Shown one piece after another: positions 1 through 7,288 of a stretch of 26,322 bases of DNA; the first letter of the stretch is position 1; each line of letters begins with the position of its first letter. The notes beneath the pieces are model-generated. The model worked only from the letters and a program-made list of their open reading frames with translations, was not told where the DNA came from and did no database searches. Location of the stretch: NCBI GenBank assembly GCA_017620055.1, contig JAFZRD010000101.1, forward strand, positions 1 through 26,322, in the 5' to 3' direction. The stretch comes from Lachnospiraceae bacterium. Its GTDB lineage: Bacteria; Bacillota_A; Clostridia; Lachnospirales; Lachnospiraceae. The position numbers and the translations under genes were made by a program.

Positions 1-29
1 GATAAATATGCCCGTTAACCCCCGCAGGC

Positions 30-55
30 ATTATATCGTTTATTCTAATACATAT
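30..55 (-). promoter_or_regulatory. possible promoter reading out of the left edge
   Basis: The minus strand has a perfect -10 hexamer TATAAT at 35-30. A TTGTCA lies upstream but the spacer is about 20 bases, longer than ideal, and the alternative at 17 bases (TCAATA) is poor. Any gene it drives would lie left of the window. Only the -10 is convincing. Confidence 0.25.
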
Positions 56-59
56 TGAC

Positions 60-89
60 AAAAAAGAAAAGTTTTTTTGGCACTTTTTC
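60..89 (-). terminator. possible weak rho-independent terminator
   Basis: On the minus strand, eight bases after the membrane-protein stop codon, an arm GAAAAAG (89-83) can pair with CTTTTC (71-66). Six Ts (65-60) follow directly. The stem is short, AT-rich and needs a bulge, so the hairpin is weak. Its position at the 3' end of the gene is the main support. Confidence 0.25.
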
Positions 90-96
90 ACAAAAG

Positions 97-1524
97 TCAT
101 CTTGTAACTTTGTAGAATTCACATTTGTAACGGTCGAACTCGAAATCCGCCATTTTTTCAAGAGAAGCTCCGTATCTTTCAAGTGTTTCGGAATCATCCT
201 CCGAAGGAGAGTATCCGTCAAGCACCGATATCCAGAGCGTCGTACCCTCTTCCTCCGACAGGATCAGCGCCTCTTCGAGAGGCGTTGTGAACGTAAGCTC
301 CGGAGTATCCCTGTCGAGATATGTGTAGAACGGTATACAGTTCTGCATCTCCTCGTGTCCGCCGATGCTGTAATACCTGTCTCCTTCCGAGATGTTCGCA
401 CGAAGGAACTCTATCTCCTCGTCGGCACTTTCGGAATACTCTATCCTGTACTCGACACAGTATGTGCATATCCCGACCGCAAGCGCGGCAACAAGCGCCG
501 GCACAAAAAACTTACGGTTCTTTCCGAGTATCACCGCGGGCATCATCCACAGAAGACCCGCCGAGAAGAACAGATATCTGTCAACGAATATATTAGCCGT
601 CATCAGTTTGCTGAGAATCGTCCCGAATATCAGTACTCCGTAATATACCGTAAAGCAGCACGCGGCATATATCTCATCCCTTCCCGGACCCGTCTTTCTT
701 ATCACCGCTGCCGCGAAAATCACGATCGCCGCGAACATGATCAGTACGCACACTATCGTTGCCGGCAGGAATCCTACGGTGTACGGATACGCCATATACT
801 GGATGAACAGACCCGGATCTATATCAGGCATGGAAAAGTATCCGCTGACTCTCGATATCTGTGACAGAGTCACGATCAGGCACGGAAGGTAAGCGATAAA
901 GGTTGCAAGAAGGCACAGGAGCCACCCCTTAAAGCCTTTTTTATCAAAGAATATGAAATATACAAGAAGATAAAAGTATGCGAATGCCACGGTGACAAAG
1001 GCGAAATGATGCGAATATCCCGCCAGGACCGAAAAGAGAGTAAAGAGTGCCCAGTTCTTCCGTGAAGGTTCAGATACGACCTCATACGCATACACGCCCG
1101 AAGCCGTTGCAAAGAAAAATCCCAGGCTGTACATCCTTATCTCCACGCCATAGTACATCATGAGTGGCATGAACGTCGTAAAGATCATAAACAGGAGCGA
1201 CGTTTGAAACCCGAAGCGCTTTCTGACGGTCGTTGCCCCGATAAGTACAGTCAGGATCATCGGGATCACCGATGTTATCTTCATGACGGGGATCGTATAC
1301 CCGAACACATCGGTTGAAAGCTTCAGTATGATGTTGTAAAGAGGGGGAAGTGTGTCGTTCATCGACTCCCGGATTACTCCGGCGAAATCGGTGTGCACGA
1401 GTGAGGCGGTAAAAGCCTCATCCATCCATACGTTGTTGTTCCAGACAAGTGACAGATAGACCGCGGACAGTAATATGCCCGCGATTATGATGATCTTTTT
1501 TTCGGTTTTTTCGTTTATTTTCAT
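97..1524 (-). CDS. multi-pass membrane glycosyltransferase, GT-C / PMT (GT39/GT83)-like
   Basis: A 475-residue polytopic membrane protein. The N-terminus is lysine-rich followed by a first membrane helix (about 10-28). The first outside loop then carries an Asp-Glu pair (WMDEAFTASL, D35-E36) and later PPLYN. This is the layout of GT-C enzymes such as PMT/ArnT, which use lipid-phosphate sugars and have an acidic catalytic loop after helix 1. A second loop holds YGVEIRMYS, also typical, and about ten further hydrophobic helices follow, with VDRYLFFSAG near helix 10. The last 110 residues form a soluble, acidic C-terminal domain. The likely role is transfer of a sugar to a cell-surface glycan, lipid or protein on the outer membrane face; donor and acceptor cannot be told from sequence. 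No Shine-Dalgarno precedes the ATG at 1524 and no better in-frame start is visible. It is transcribed alone, divergent from the YjfB-like gene. Confidence 0.75.
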   Translation of the reverse strand: MKINEKTEKKIIIIAGILLSAVYLSLVWNNNVWMDEAFTASLVHTDFAGVIRESMNDTLPPLYNIILKLSTDVFGYTIPVMKITSVIPMILTVLIGATTVRKRFGFQTSLLFMIFTTFMPLMMYYGVEIRMYSLGFFFATASGVYAYEVVSEPSRKNWALFTLFSVLAGYSHHFAFVTVAFAYFYLLVYFIFFDKKGFKGWLLCLLATFIAYLPCLIVTLSQISRVSGYFSMPDIDPGLFIQYMAYPYTVGFLPATIVCVLIMFAAIVIFAAAVIRKTGPGRDEIYAACCFTVYYGVLIFGTILSKLMTANIFVDRYLFFSAGLLWMMPAVILGKNRKFFVPALVAALAVGICTYCVEYRIEYSESADEEIEFLRANISEGDRYYSIGGHEEMQNCIPFYTYLDRDTPELTFTTPLEEALILSEEEGTTLWISVLDGYSPSEDDSETLERYGASLEKMADFEFDRYKCEFYKVTR

Positions 1525-1536
1525 TTAAGTAGTGAT

Positions 1537-1565
1537 TTTTTATTTGTTATGTGATATAATATCAA
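1537..1565 (-). promoter_or_regulatory. candidate promoter for the membrane glycosyltransferase
   Basis: The minus strand shows TTGATA (1565-1560, 5/6 to the -35 consensus), a 17-base spacer and TAAAAA (1542-1537, 4/6 to -10). Transcription would start about 6 bases before the ATG at 1524. That gives a nearly leaderless message, consistent with the lack of a ribosome binding site. Its -35 shares base 1560 with the -10 of the opposing promoter. Confidence 0.35.
1552..1560 (+). promoter_or_regulatory. extended -10 promoter of the YjfB-like gene
   Basis: TGATATAAT is a perfect extended -10 (TGN plus TATAAT). No good -35 is seen 16-18 bases upstream, which extended -10 promoters can do without. 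Transcription would start near 1567, giving a leader of about 23 bases with the ribosome site AAAGGAG at 1576-1582. Confidence 0.55.
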
Positions 1566-1589
1566 TACTCAAAAGAAAGGAGCATGCTT

Positions 1590-1781
1590 ATGGAATTAAG
1601 TATTGATGCAATTCCCTATATCTCAATGGCTATGGCGCATGAAAACGTGATGTCCGCCGTTGGTACGAGTATGCTCGAAGCATCTCTTGATCTTGCGTCA
1701 ACCGAGGTGGCGGATCTCACCAAGGCTATGGAGCTGTCGGTCAATCCCGCTGTCGGCGCAAACTTTGACGTGGCGGTCTGA
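1590..1781 (+). CDS. small YjfB-like putative motility protein
   Basis: A 63-residue protein starting MELSIDAIPYISMAMAHENV. The pattern is a short N-terminus, a helix rich in Ala, Met and Ser (AMAHENVMSAVGTSMLEASLD), then a helix ending in MELSVNPAVGANFDVAV. This resembles the YjfB family (Pfam 'putative motility protein'), small proteins of 60-70 residues common in Bacilli and Clostridia and of unproven function. Two ATGs are available. The one at 1584 is only one base from the AAAGGAG at 1576-1582, while 1590 has ideal spacing of seven and fits the family start, so 1590 is chosen. It has its own extended -10 promoter, stands alone and converges on the PAS-like gene 15 bases away with no room for a terminator. 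No flagellar gene is in the window. Confidence 0.7.
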   Translation: MELSIDAIPYISMAMAHENVMSAVGTSMLEASLDLASTEVADLTKAMELSVNPAVGANFDVAV

Positions 1782-1796
1782 TATCACTTCGCCGCA

Positions 1797-2639
1797 TTAC
1801 TCATCGATCGCATTGTCCATACATCTGTATCCGAATACGAAGTTAGCTATTCCGGCTTCGTCTGTTATCTTTGCGTAACAGACCTGGAAACGTGACCTGG
1901 TCCCGTCCGGATTGTTACGGATGTAATTGACGCAGTAGAGATCGTTCTCGTTCGCATTCTCCACAAGATGATCATAAGAAGTCTCATTCATCATCCTGTC
2001 GAAATCTTCCGGATCGACAAAGTTGTGATAATACTTCTGTGCAGAGAAATGATAATCAATGACGGTCTCGCCTATCTTGACAGGTACGCCGTTCTCGTTT
2101 TCCGAACCGTTGTTCTGTATGAGTGTGATCTTGTGGCTCTTTCCGTCCAGATACCACACCGACAGATACTCGCGTGACAGTCCGTCAACAAGCATCATCC
2201 TCAGTTCGCTCTCCGCGTTCATCTTCATCTGGCGGCGGAACTGTCCGTCAAAATTCTCAAACCCGTACACTATCTTCTGTCCGTCCTCTATGGGAACGAT
2301 CTTCAGACGGTAATACAATATCCGGTCGTTGTGAATGGCTCTGTATGTGTAAAATATGGGATTTTCTTCCTTCAGACGTTCGATCACGTAATCGTAATCC
2401 GCAAACTTCATCAATTCGGGAATATCTTCCTTGTAGACCGTTTCACCGGAGTATTCGGCAAGTATCTTATCCATGTACGGCTTTGCCATCAGCTTCTCCT
2501 CGTATCTTCTGGAGTAATCATCAAGCCTTACAGGATAGACCTTGCGGTCATTGGCATCCAGATAAACAATGGATGTATAACTCTCGGCTATCGCACAAAA
2601 TGCTTCATACAGGATCCTTGATTCATTGATGTCTACCAT
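1797..2639 (-). CDS. stand-alone tandem PAS-like sensory protein
   Basis: A 280-residue soluble protein without signal peptide or membrane segment. It reads as two copies of one domain. Copy 1 runs about residues 8-135 and copy 2 about 143-277. SIVYLDANDRKVYPVRL in copy 1 lines up with SVWYLDGKSHKITLIQ in copy 2, and each copy ends in a beta-strand rich part closing with IVYGFENFD or FVFGYRCMD. This beta-alpha-beta pattern is that of the PAS-like modules found at the N-termini of many clostridial GGDEF and histidine-kinase proteins. Here there is no output domain: the protein stops after copy 2. It could bind a ligand or partner and act through another protein; function is inferred, not shown. 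Its ribosome site AGGATAA overlaps the GH43 stop codon, so it is translationally coupled and is the last gene of the minus-strand run. Confidence 0.6.
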   Translation of the reverse strand: MVDINESRILYEAFCAIAESYTSIVYLDANDRKVYPVRLDDYSRRYEEKLMAKPYMDKILAEYSGETVYKEDIPELMKFADYDYVIERLKEENPIFYTYRAIHNDRILYYRLKIVPIEDGQKIVYGFENFDGQFRRQMKMNAESELRMMLVDGLSREYLSVWYLDGKSHKITLIQNNGSENENGVPVKIGETVIDYHFSAQKYYHNFVDPEDFDRMMNETSYDHLVENANENDLYCVNYIRNNPDGTRSRFQVCYAKITDEAGIANFVFGYRCMDNAIDE

Positions 2640-2643
2640 AGTC

Positions 2644-4056
2644 TTATCCTACCGTAAATCCCCCAAACTGAAGATATCCGTCGCCCGCGAACGTAAAGTA
2701 CAGACTGTTCACACCGTCGGGTATCTCAACAGCACCTTCCGTATCGTGCCAGACATTCGCATACGAGATCGGAAAACTTCCGAGACACTCCCCGTCCCAT
2801 TTCGTACGGACCTCGAGCCTTCCGTTCGCATATCCTTTTGTCCTTACCGATACAACCTTCGTATTTCTGCAGTCGAAATATTTGAATCCGGCTCTTGCCG
2901 TATTTCTCATGTTGCAGACATATCCGTTGACCTCATCCCCGTCACGGCCTTCCTGCGTGATCTTAGGGAATCTGTCATCCATCCATCCCGACCAGGGTAC
3001 CTCAAGTTTCTCCTCGTCGGTGAACAGATTGCAGGCAAGATATGCCGGATAAAATCCCTTCTCGGTAAACGGTGTCCCTCCGCAGGACGTTATCTCGGCC
3101 TGGGCGAATCCGGTCTCTCCGACCGGGCGGAGCTTCTCAAAGCAGCCCTGCCGGCTGTAGTTGGTGCCGTTCGTATGCCTGTGATAGAAAATATACCACT
3201 GACCGCCTATCTCGACCATGCTGCCGTGATTGTTTGCGCAGTAGCATCCGGGCATATCGGCTCTCTTGTATGTATCTATCCCTATATCGCCATTATCGAC
3301 AAGAACTCCCCTGTACGTAAAATCACCGTCGGGTCGTTTGCTTGTCGCATAGCACAGTTCCCTGCACACCTGGGACGAATATATGAAATAGTATAATCCA
3401 TCTTTTTTTCTTATGGAAGGTGCTTCGAAAAATGCGTGACTCTCATACTGTGTCCCGATACTGTTATGTGTTGCGGGAACAATGAACACGGGCTCCTTCT
3501 TCACGGTCACCATGTCTGGTCCGAGAACGGTACACATCGCACCATGCCTTGTCTTGTCCGGGATCGCGCAGAACCCGGTGTACATATATGTCAGATCTCC
3601 CTCGGTTATTACTCCGGGATCGAACTGCGGCTCATCGCCTTCCCTCTCACCGAGTCTGGTTCCGTCATCATAGTGCACATAACCGTAGAACTCGTATTTT
3701 CCGGCAGGAGTATCACAGACGGCGACCGATACTATTCCCCAATTGGACAGGACGTAATACAGATAATACCTTCCGTCGGGTCCGATCGTGACATCCGGCG
3801 CATAGAGGTTTCCCTGCATGTCTCCGTTTGCGGGATCATCCGATTTCTTATAGATCACGCCCTCATACTTCCAGTTCCCCAGATCTTCGACGTCGCACGA
3901 CCAGCACACATAATCGCCCATACAGTACACGTCACCGTTGAACTTATCATGTGATCCGTACACATAAAGGCGCTTTCCGAACACATAGGGCTCCCCGTCC
4001 GGAATATACTCCCATGATGGAAGATAAGGATTGGTTATCTGTTTCAATACGTCCAT
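2644..4056 (-). CDS. glycoside hydrolase family 43 protein
   Basis: A 470-residue intracellular (no signal peptide) five-bladed beta-propeller glycosidase. The GH43 acidic triad is visible: general base D20 (NPYLPSWEYIPDGEP), pKa modulator D88 (YAPDV) and general acid E211 (FFEAPSI). The propeller ends near residue 320, and residues 340-470 look like a C-terminal beta-sandwich of CBM6 type (RNTARAGFKYFDCRN, FAGDGYLQFGGFTVG). GH43 members cleave alpha-L-arabinofuranosides, beta-xylosides or beta-galactosides; the substrate cannot be fixed here. The ATG at 4056 is chosen because AAGGAGA lies 6 bases before it and the protein then starts at the propeller. An in-frame ATG at 4155 would add 33 residues with no family resemblance and would lie deep in the upstream gene. 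The gene follows the CPBP protease by 11 bases, in an operon that is otherwise not about sugars. Confidence 0.85.
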   Translation of the reverse strand: MDVLKQITNPYLPSWEYIPDGEPYVFGKRLYVYGSHDKFNGDVYCMGDYVCWSCDVEDLGNWKYEGVIYKKSDDPANGDMQGNLYAPDVTIGPDGRYYLYYVLSNWGIVSVAVCDTPAGKYEFYGYVHYDDGTRLGEREGDEPQFDPGVITEGDLTYMYTGFCAIPDKTRHGAMCTVLGPDMVTVKKEPVFIVPATHNSIGTQYESHAFFEAPSIRKKDGLYYFIYSSQVCRELCYATSKRPDGDFTYRGVLVDNGDIGIDTYKRADMPGCYCANNHGSMVEIGGQWYIFYHRHTNGTNYSRQGCFEKLRPVGETGFAQAEITSCGGTPFTEKGFYPAYLACNLFTDEEKLEVPWSGWMDDRFPKITQEGRDGDEVNGYVCNMRNTARAGFKYFDCRNTKVVSVRTKGYANGRLEVRTKWDGECLGSFPISYANVWHDTEGAVEIPDGVNSLYFTFAGDGYLQFGGFTVG

Positions 4057-4067
4057 AAGATGTCTCC

Positions 4068-5030
4068 TTAAGCAAGCATTTTCAGTAACGGTCCGAGCCC
4101 AAGCATCACGAACAGCACGAAGCATACCCCGATGACGAGCGGGATGCTCAGCCATCCGCCCGAAGGATGCTTTTCGGTGAACATACCGGTAAGTTCTTCA
4201 ATATGACCTTCGTGTTTAGCAACAAACACGACGCACGGTATCGCTATGGCCGTACAAATGATCGCCGCAACAAGCGTTACACCGATCATGACATAGAGCA
4301 CATCGCTCCCTCTTGCGGCTTCGGCCGCGGCAGCGATATCGATATCGACTCCCATTGCCTTGTACGCCGATTCCATCACAAGCATCAGAAGTATGTTGAC
4401 GGCATTGATCCCGATATGGATTATCATCGAAGGATATACGCTTCCGGCCGCCTTGTTTATCACCGCGAAGATAAAACCAAGGACGAACGCGTAACACGCC
4501 TGATTGATGTTCATATGAGCCAGCGCGAACAGCACCGCTGATATGAATCCGGCTCTCAGCGGGCCCGCTATCGTTTCATACCTTCCGGCAAATACGGCCC
4601 TGAACAGGAATTCCTCGCAAAACGGTCCGTACAGCGATCCGAGTATCAGAACCATCACACCGGATCCTCCGAGGAGCTCATCCGACATCTGAACCATCGT
4701 GTTACTCACGAACAGCTGCGACAGCACGTTAAAGAACGATGCGACCGGCATGACCAGGATCGTAAGGAGCAGGCACATGAAGAACGTGCCGGCCTTGATC
4801 CGGCGAAATCCGAGATCCTCCCGAAAGCTCAGTCTCTTTATAAGGATATATATCAGGGTCGGAACGAGAATCGACAGCTCCGAGAATACGAGAAGCACCT
4901 CCACCGGGGGCTCGATCCCCTTCTGTGCCAGCACGTTAAATGCGAGTGACTGAAGCACGTGAAGGATCATCGAGACAAGAAACAGCCACCCGAGCGAGCG
5001 CGACTCTCTACGCTTCTCATCTTGCAGCAA
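4068..5030 (-). CDS. CPBP family intramembrane metalloprotease
   Basis: A 320-residue membrane protein with about eight hydrophobic segments. It has all CPBP (CAAX protease and bacteriocin-processing, Rce1-like) motifs: EExxxR (E139, E140, R144 in CEEFLFRAVF), FxxxH (F168, H172 in FALAHMN) and HxxxN (H205, N209 in HIGIN). These bind the metal and catalyse proteolysis inside the membrane. Bacterial members serve in bacteriocin self-immunity, anti-sigma release or peptide maturation; the target here is unknown and no small precursor peptide lies next to it. The start is TTG at 5030, inside the end of ridA (14-base overlap). GAGGTGG lies upstream at a suitable distance, and the only nearby ATG (5020) is out of frame. 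Translation is therefore probably coupled to ridA. About 90 residues after the last motif hold two more helices. Confidence 0.85.
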   Translation of the reverse strand: MLQDEKRRESRSLGWLFLVSMILHVLQSLAFNVLAQKGIEPPVEVLLVFSELSILVPTLIYILIKRLSFREDLGFRRIKAGTFFMCLLLTILVMPVASFFNVLSQLFVSNTMVQMSDELLGGSGVMVLILGSLYGPFCEEFLFRAVFAGRYETIAGPLRAGFISAVLFALAHMNINQACYAFVLGFIFAVINKAAGSVYPSMIIHIGINAVNILLMLVMESAYKAMGVDIDIAAAAEAARGSDVLYVMIGVTLVAAIICTAIAIPCVVFVAKHEGHIEELTGMFTEKHPSGGWLSIPLVIGVCFVLFVMLGLGPLLKMLA

Positions 5031-5394
5031 CTACTTCCACCTCTATGAGAACATCCTTCGGAAGCCTTGCGACCTCCACGCAGCTTCTTGCGGGAAAGTC
5101 CTTCGTAAAGAACGTTGCATATATCTCGTTGACCTTTGCGAAATCGTCCATATTTTTGATGAAAACGGATGTCTTGACAACATCGTCAAGTGTCAGGCCC
5201 GCTGCCTCGATGAGATTTTTCACGTTAGTGAGGGCCTGCTTTGCCTGTGCTTCTATCCCCTCGGGGATATTCCCCGTTGCGGGGTCTATCGGGATCTGAC
5301 CCGATGCATATACGAAACCGCCTGCCTCAACGGCCTGTGAATACGGTCCTATGGCCGCGGGTGCTTTATCGGTTGAGATTATCTTCTTGCTCAT
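5017..5394 (-). CDS. ridA: RidA family reactive intermediate/imine deaminase
   Basis: A 125-residue cytosolic protein of the RidA/YjgF/YER057c/UK114 family, full length. RidA hydrolyses 2-aminoacrylate and related enamines/imines released by PLP enzymes, giving 2-oxo acids plus ammonia. The family signature is intact: IGPYSQAV near residue 15, YASGQIPIDP near 29, and the catalytic-arginine block PARSCVEVARLPKD with R103, followed by EVEVVA. The ATG at 5394 is chosen for the strong AGGAGG seven bases upstream; an upstream in-frame ATG would run into the preceding gene and add non-family sequence. It sits 19 bases after the CobL-like gene and overlaps the CPBP start. The link to the oxidoreductase upstream may be metabolic, since RidA yields 2-oxo acids that such enzymes oxidise; that is inference. 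Confidence 0.93.
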   Translation of the reverse strand: MSKKIISTDKAPAAIGPYSQAVEAGGFVYASGQIPIDPATGNIPEGIEAQAKQALTNVKNLIEAAGLTLDDVVKTSVFIKNMDDFAKVNEIYATFFTKDFPARSCVEVARLPKDVLIEVEVVAAR

Positions 5395-5413
5395 ATCTTC
5401 CTCCTGTAACTGT

Positions 5414-6319
5414 TTACGCTCCTGCCTTGAACGAGATGATCCACGGTGCGGGCTGTGCGTCCACATTGTGTCTGCTCGTTACCTTGGAAACACTGACCTG
5501 TATTATCTCGGGATCCGAGACACAGAAGCTCTTGCACTTTTCTATCATCGATGCAGCCAGGACAAAATCGAGTGTGTACACAACGAACTCCATGTTCGGG
5601 TTCAGTTTGAGAAGGCACTCGATCTCCTGCTCCATCGATGCGCTCGCAACGAGCATCGTAACATCGGGAACCGGCAGATCCTTCATCGTCTCGTCATCTA
5701 TATGATCTATTATAGTAACGTTGTTGAGACCGAACTGCTCGACGTTCTCCTCGAGCGCGCTCCTGTCGTTGCCGTTATACTCGACCGCAATGATCGTTCC
5801 CTCGCCGTTTAGTATTCCCGCTTCGACAACGATAGACTCCGCCGATATGGCACAGATGTTCTTGCCTTCCTCTATCTGCATCTTGGACAGGATTATCGCA
5901 CGGATCTCACTGCCGACATACTTGACGCTTCCCTTTGCGAGAGTCTTGTTGTCTATGCCGAACCTCATCGTGGCCCTGGCATTGGGATTCAGGATTATCA
6001 TTCCCGCGGATGCGTTGATTCCCCTGTCTATCATTTGGCTGACATTGTCTTCCTTGATAGGACCCTCGGGCTCGCTTCCCTCGTTATATATGACCTTGCA
6101 GTCACCGAGTCCGGCGTTGTACATCCTGTAAAATATGTCGGGATGTCCCGCCTCGGTGAACACGAGAACACATCTGTGTGCCTCGCATGTCGGGATCAGG
6201 TTCTTATTCTTCCTGGTGATATCAAGGATCTTGACGTGTTCCAGATCGATATCCGTATGATCGCTGAAATACTGAAGCCACGAAATTATATGCTTGTTGT
6301 TGAACAATGCGTTATCCAT
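5414..6319 (-). CDS. CobL/CbiET-like protein with degenerate SAM site
   Basis: A 301-residue soluble protein. Residues 125-260 follow the CbiT (C-terminal CobL) methyltransferase fold: GSEIRAIILSKMQIEEGKN matches the 'EVRALTLSKL' start, followed by a Rossmann pattern ending strand 2 with an acidic residue (IIAVEYN, E180), then FGLNNVTIIDH and LPVPDVTMLVAS. Residues 50-110 resemble the tail of a CbiE domain (LGDCKVIYNEGSEPEGPI). CobL carries out C5/C15 methylation and decarboxylation in cobalamin synthesis. However, motif I, which binds SAM and is normally glycine-rich (DIGAGTGS), here reads CAISAESI (156-163) with no glycine, and the N-terminal CbiE part is much shortened. No other cobalamin gene is in the window. 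Likely a repurposed or inactive paralogue. GGAGGG precedes the ATG at good spacing, 15 bases after porB, so it is co-expressed with the oxidoreductase. Confidence 0.6.
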   Translation of the reverse strand: MDNALFNNKHIISWLQYFSDHTDIDLEHVKILDITRKNKNLIPTCEAHRCVLVFTEAGHPDIFYRMYNAGLGDCKVIYNEGSEPEGPIKEDNVSQMIDRGINASAGMIILNPNARATMRFGIDNKTLAKGSVKYVGSEIRAIILSKMQIEEGKNICAISAESIVVEAGILNGEGTIIAVEYNGNDRSALEENVEQFGLNNVTIIDHIDDETMKDLPVPDVTMLVASASMEQEIECLLKLNPNMEFVVYTLDFVLAASMIEKCKSFCVSDPEIIQVSVSKVTSRHNVDAQPAPWIISFKAGA

Positions 6320-6334
6320 GATTTTCCCTCCTGC

Positions 6335-7276
6335 TTATTTATTACATCTGTACAGTAAGTCTTCCCATCTCCTGTCGACTTCCTCCTGGAACTGTTCGAT
6401 CAGATCCTCGTTTCCCGGTTTGAAGAGATGCGCGAACCTTCCCTGCTCACGCAGAAAATCCTCTATCGGAAGCTTCTTCTTCGGCTCGTAGGACAGTCTC
6501 CAGTTGCCGTGATCGACTTCAAACAGAGGCCAGTAACACGTATCTATCGCAAGCCGGCATATCTTCATGACTTCGCTCGTATCGTATCTCCATCCTCTCG
6601 GACACGGTGCGAGCATGTTGAGGAATGCCGCTCCTTCGGTGTATATGGCCTTCTCTGATTTTACATGGATATCCTTGAAATCGGTCGTGAACGTTGTCTG
6701 TGCAACATAGGGAACGTGATGCTCAGCGATTATCGCCGACAGATCCTTCCTCGTCTGGACCTTGCCGTTGCTCATCTTACCTACGGGTGTTGTCGTCGTA
6801 TCCGCAAACTGCGGTGTTGCCGAGGATCTCTGTATTCCGGTGTTCATGTATGCGCCGTTGTCGTAGCACACATATACCATGTCGTGCCCGCGCTCCATCG
6901 CGCCTGAGAGCGACTGGAATCCGATGTCGTATGTTCCGCCGTCTCCGCCGAACGTTATGAACTTGTAGTTTACGTCCTCCGGAAGTCTTCCTCTCTTCTT
7001 AAGGGCACGAAATGCCGTCTCGGCACCGGAGAGTGTTGCTCCGGCATTCTCGAACGCGTTGTGGATGTAGCTGTCTTCCCATGCCGTATATGGATACATG
7101 AACGAAGATACCTCAAGGCATCCCGTTGCATTTCCGATCACCGCCCTGTCGCCTTCGTGAAGTGCGCGAAGGACCGCCCTTATTCCGATCGTAGCCCCGC
7201 AGCCCGCGCACATACGGTGTCCCGGTGCGAGTCTCTCGGGTTTGTTCATTACTTCTTTAAGATTATATCCTGCCAT
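6335..7276 (-). CDS. porB: 2-oxoacid (pyruvate):ferredoxin oxidoreductase beta subunit
   Basis: A 313-residue subunit that binds thiamine diphosphate and one 4Fe-4S cluster. Four cluster cysteines are visible: C23 and C26 (MCAGCG), C53 (GNATGCLE) and C225 (LAPCPRGW). The ThDP/Mg site is GGDGGTYDIGFQ (110-121) with the partner N140 in CYDNGAYMNTGIQR. The block AMERGHDMVYVCYDNGAYMN is close to Thermotoga/Pyrococcus PorB, so pyruvate is the best substrate guess, with 2-oxoisovalerate or another 2-oxo acid possible. With PorA it forms the catalytic core that oxidatively decarboxylates the 2-oxo acid to acyl-CoA plus CO2 and reduces the cluster. It follows porA by 12 bases; the ribosome site GAGGG lies just after the porA stop. 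Confidence 0.92.
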   Translation of the reverse strand: MAGYNLKEVMNKPERLAPGHRMCAGCGATIGIRAVLRALHEGDRAVIGNATGCLEVSSFMYPYTAWEDSYIHNAFENAGATLSGAETAFRALKKRGRLPEDVNYKFITFGGDGGTYDIGFQSLSGAMERGHDMVYVCYDNGAYMNTGIQRSSATPQFADTTTTPVGKMSNGKVQTRKDLSAIIAEHHVPYVAQTTFTTDFKDIHVKSEKAIYTEGAAFLNMLAPCPRGWRYDTSEVMKICRLAIDTCYWPLFEVDHGNWRLSYEPKKKLPIEDFLREQGRFAHLFKPGNEDLIEQFQEEVDRRWEDLLYRCNK

Positions 7277-7288
7277 TTATCGTCCCTC

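Larger units (their letters stand above)
1..96. other. left-edge non-coding stretch
   Basis: No gene is supported here. The stretch lies downstream of the minus-strand membrane protein gene. It holds a weak AT-rich hairpin followed by a T-run (minus strand), and further left a perfect TATAAT (minus, 35-30). That TATAAT could belong to a promoter firing out of the window. An interrupted repeat ATGCC / GGCAT flanks the sequence just left of it. Nothing else stands out. Confidence 0.5.

Noticed and set aside
55..864. Long plus-strand open frame (269 codons) antisense to the membrane glycosyltransferase gene
   Set aside because: Its product is rich in Arg, His and Tyr with no domain pattern, there is no ribosome site, and the opposite strand encodes a clear membrane protein.
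2626..3396. Plus-strand open frame of 256 codons antisense to the GH43 gene
   Set aside because: No recognisable protein pattern and no start signals; the GH43 active-site motifs on the minus strand explain the openness.
6320..6334. Cobalamin riboswitch in front of the CobL-like gene
   Set aside because: Only 15 bases separate it from porB and they hold just a ribosome binding site.
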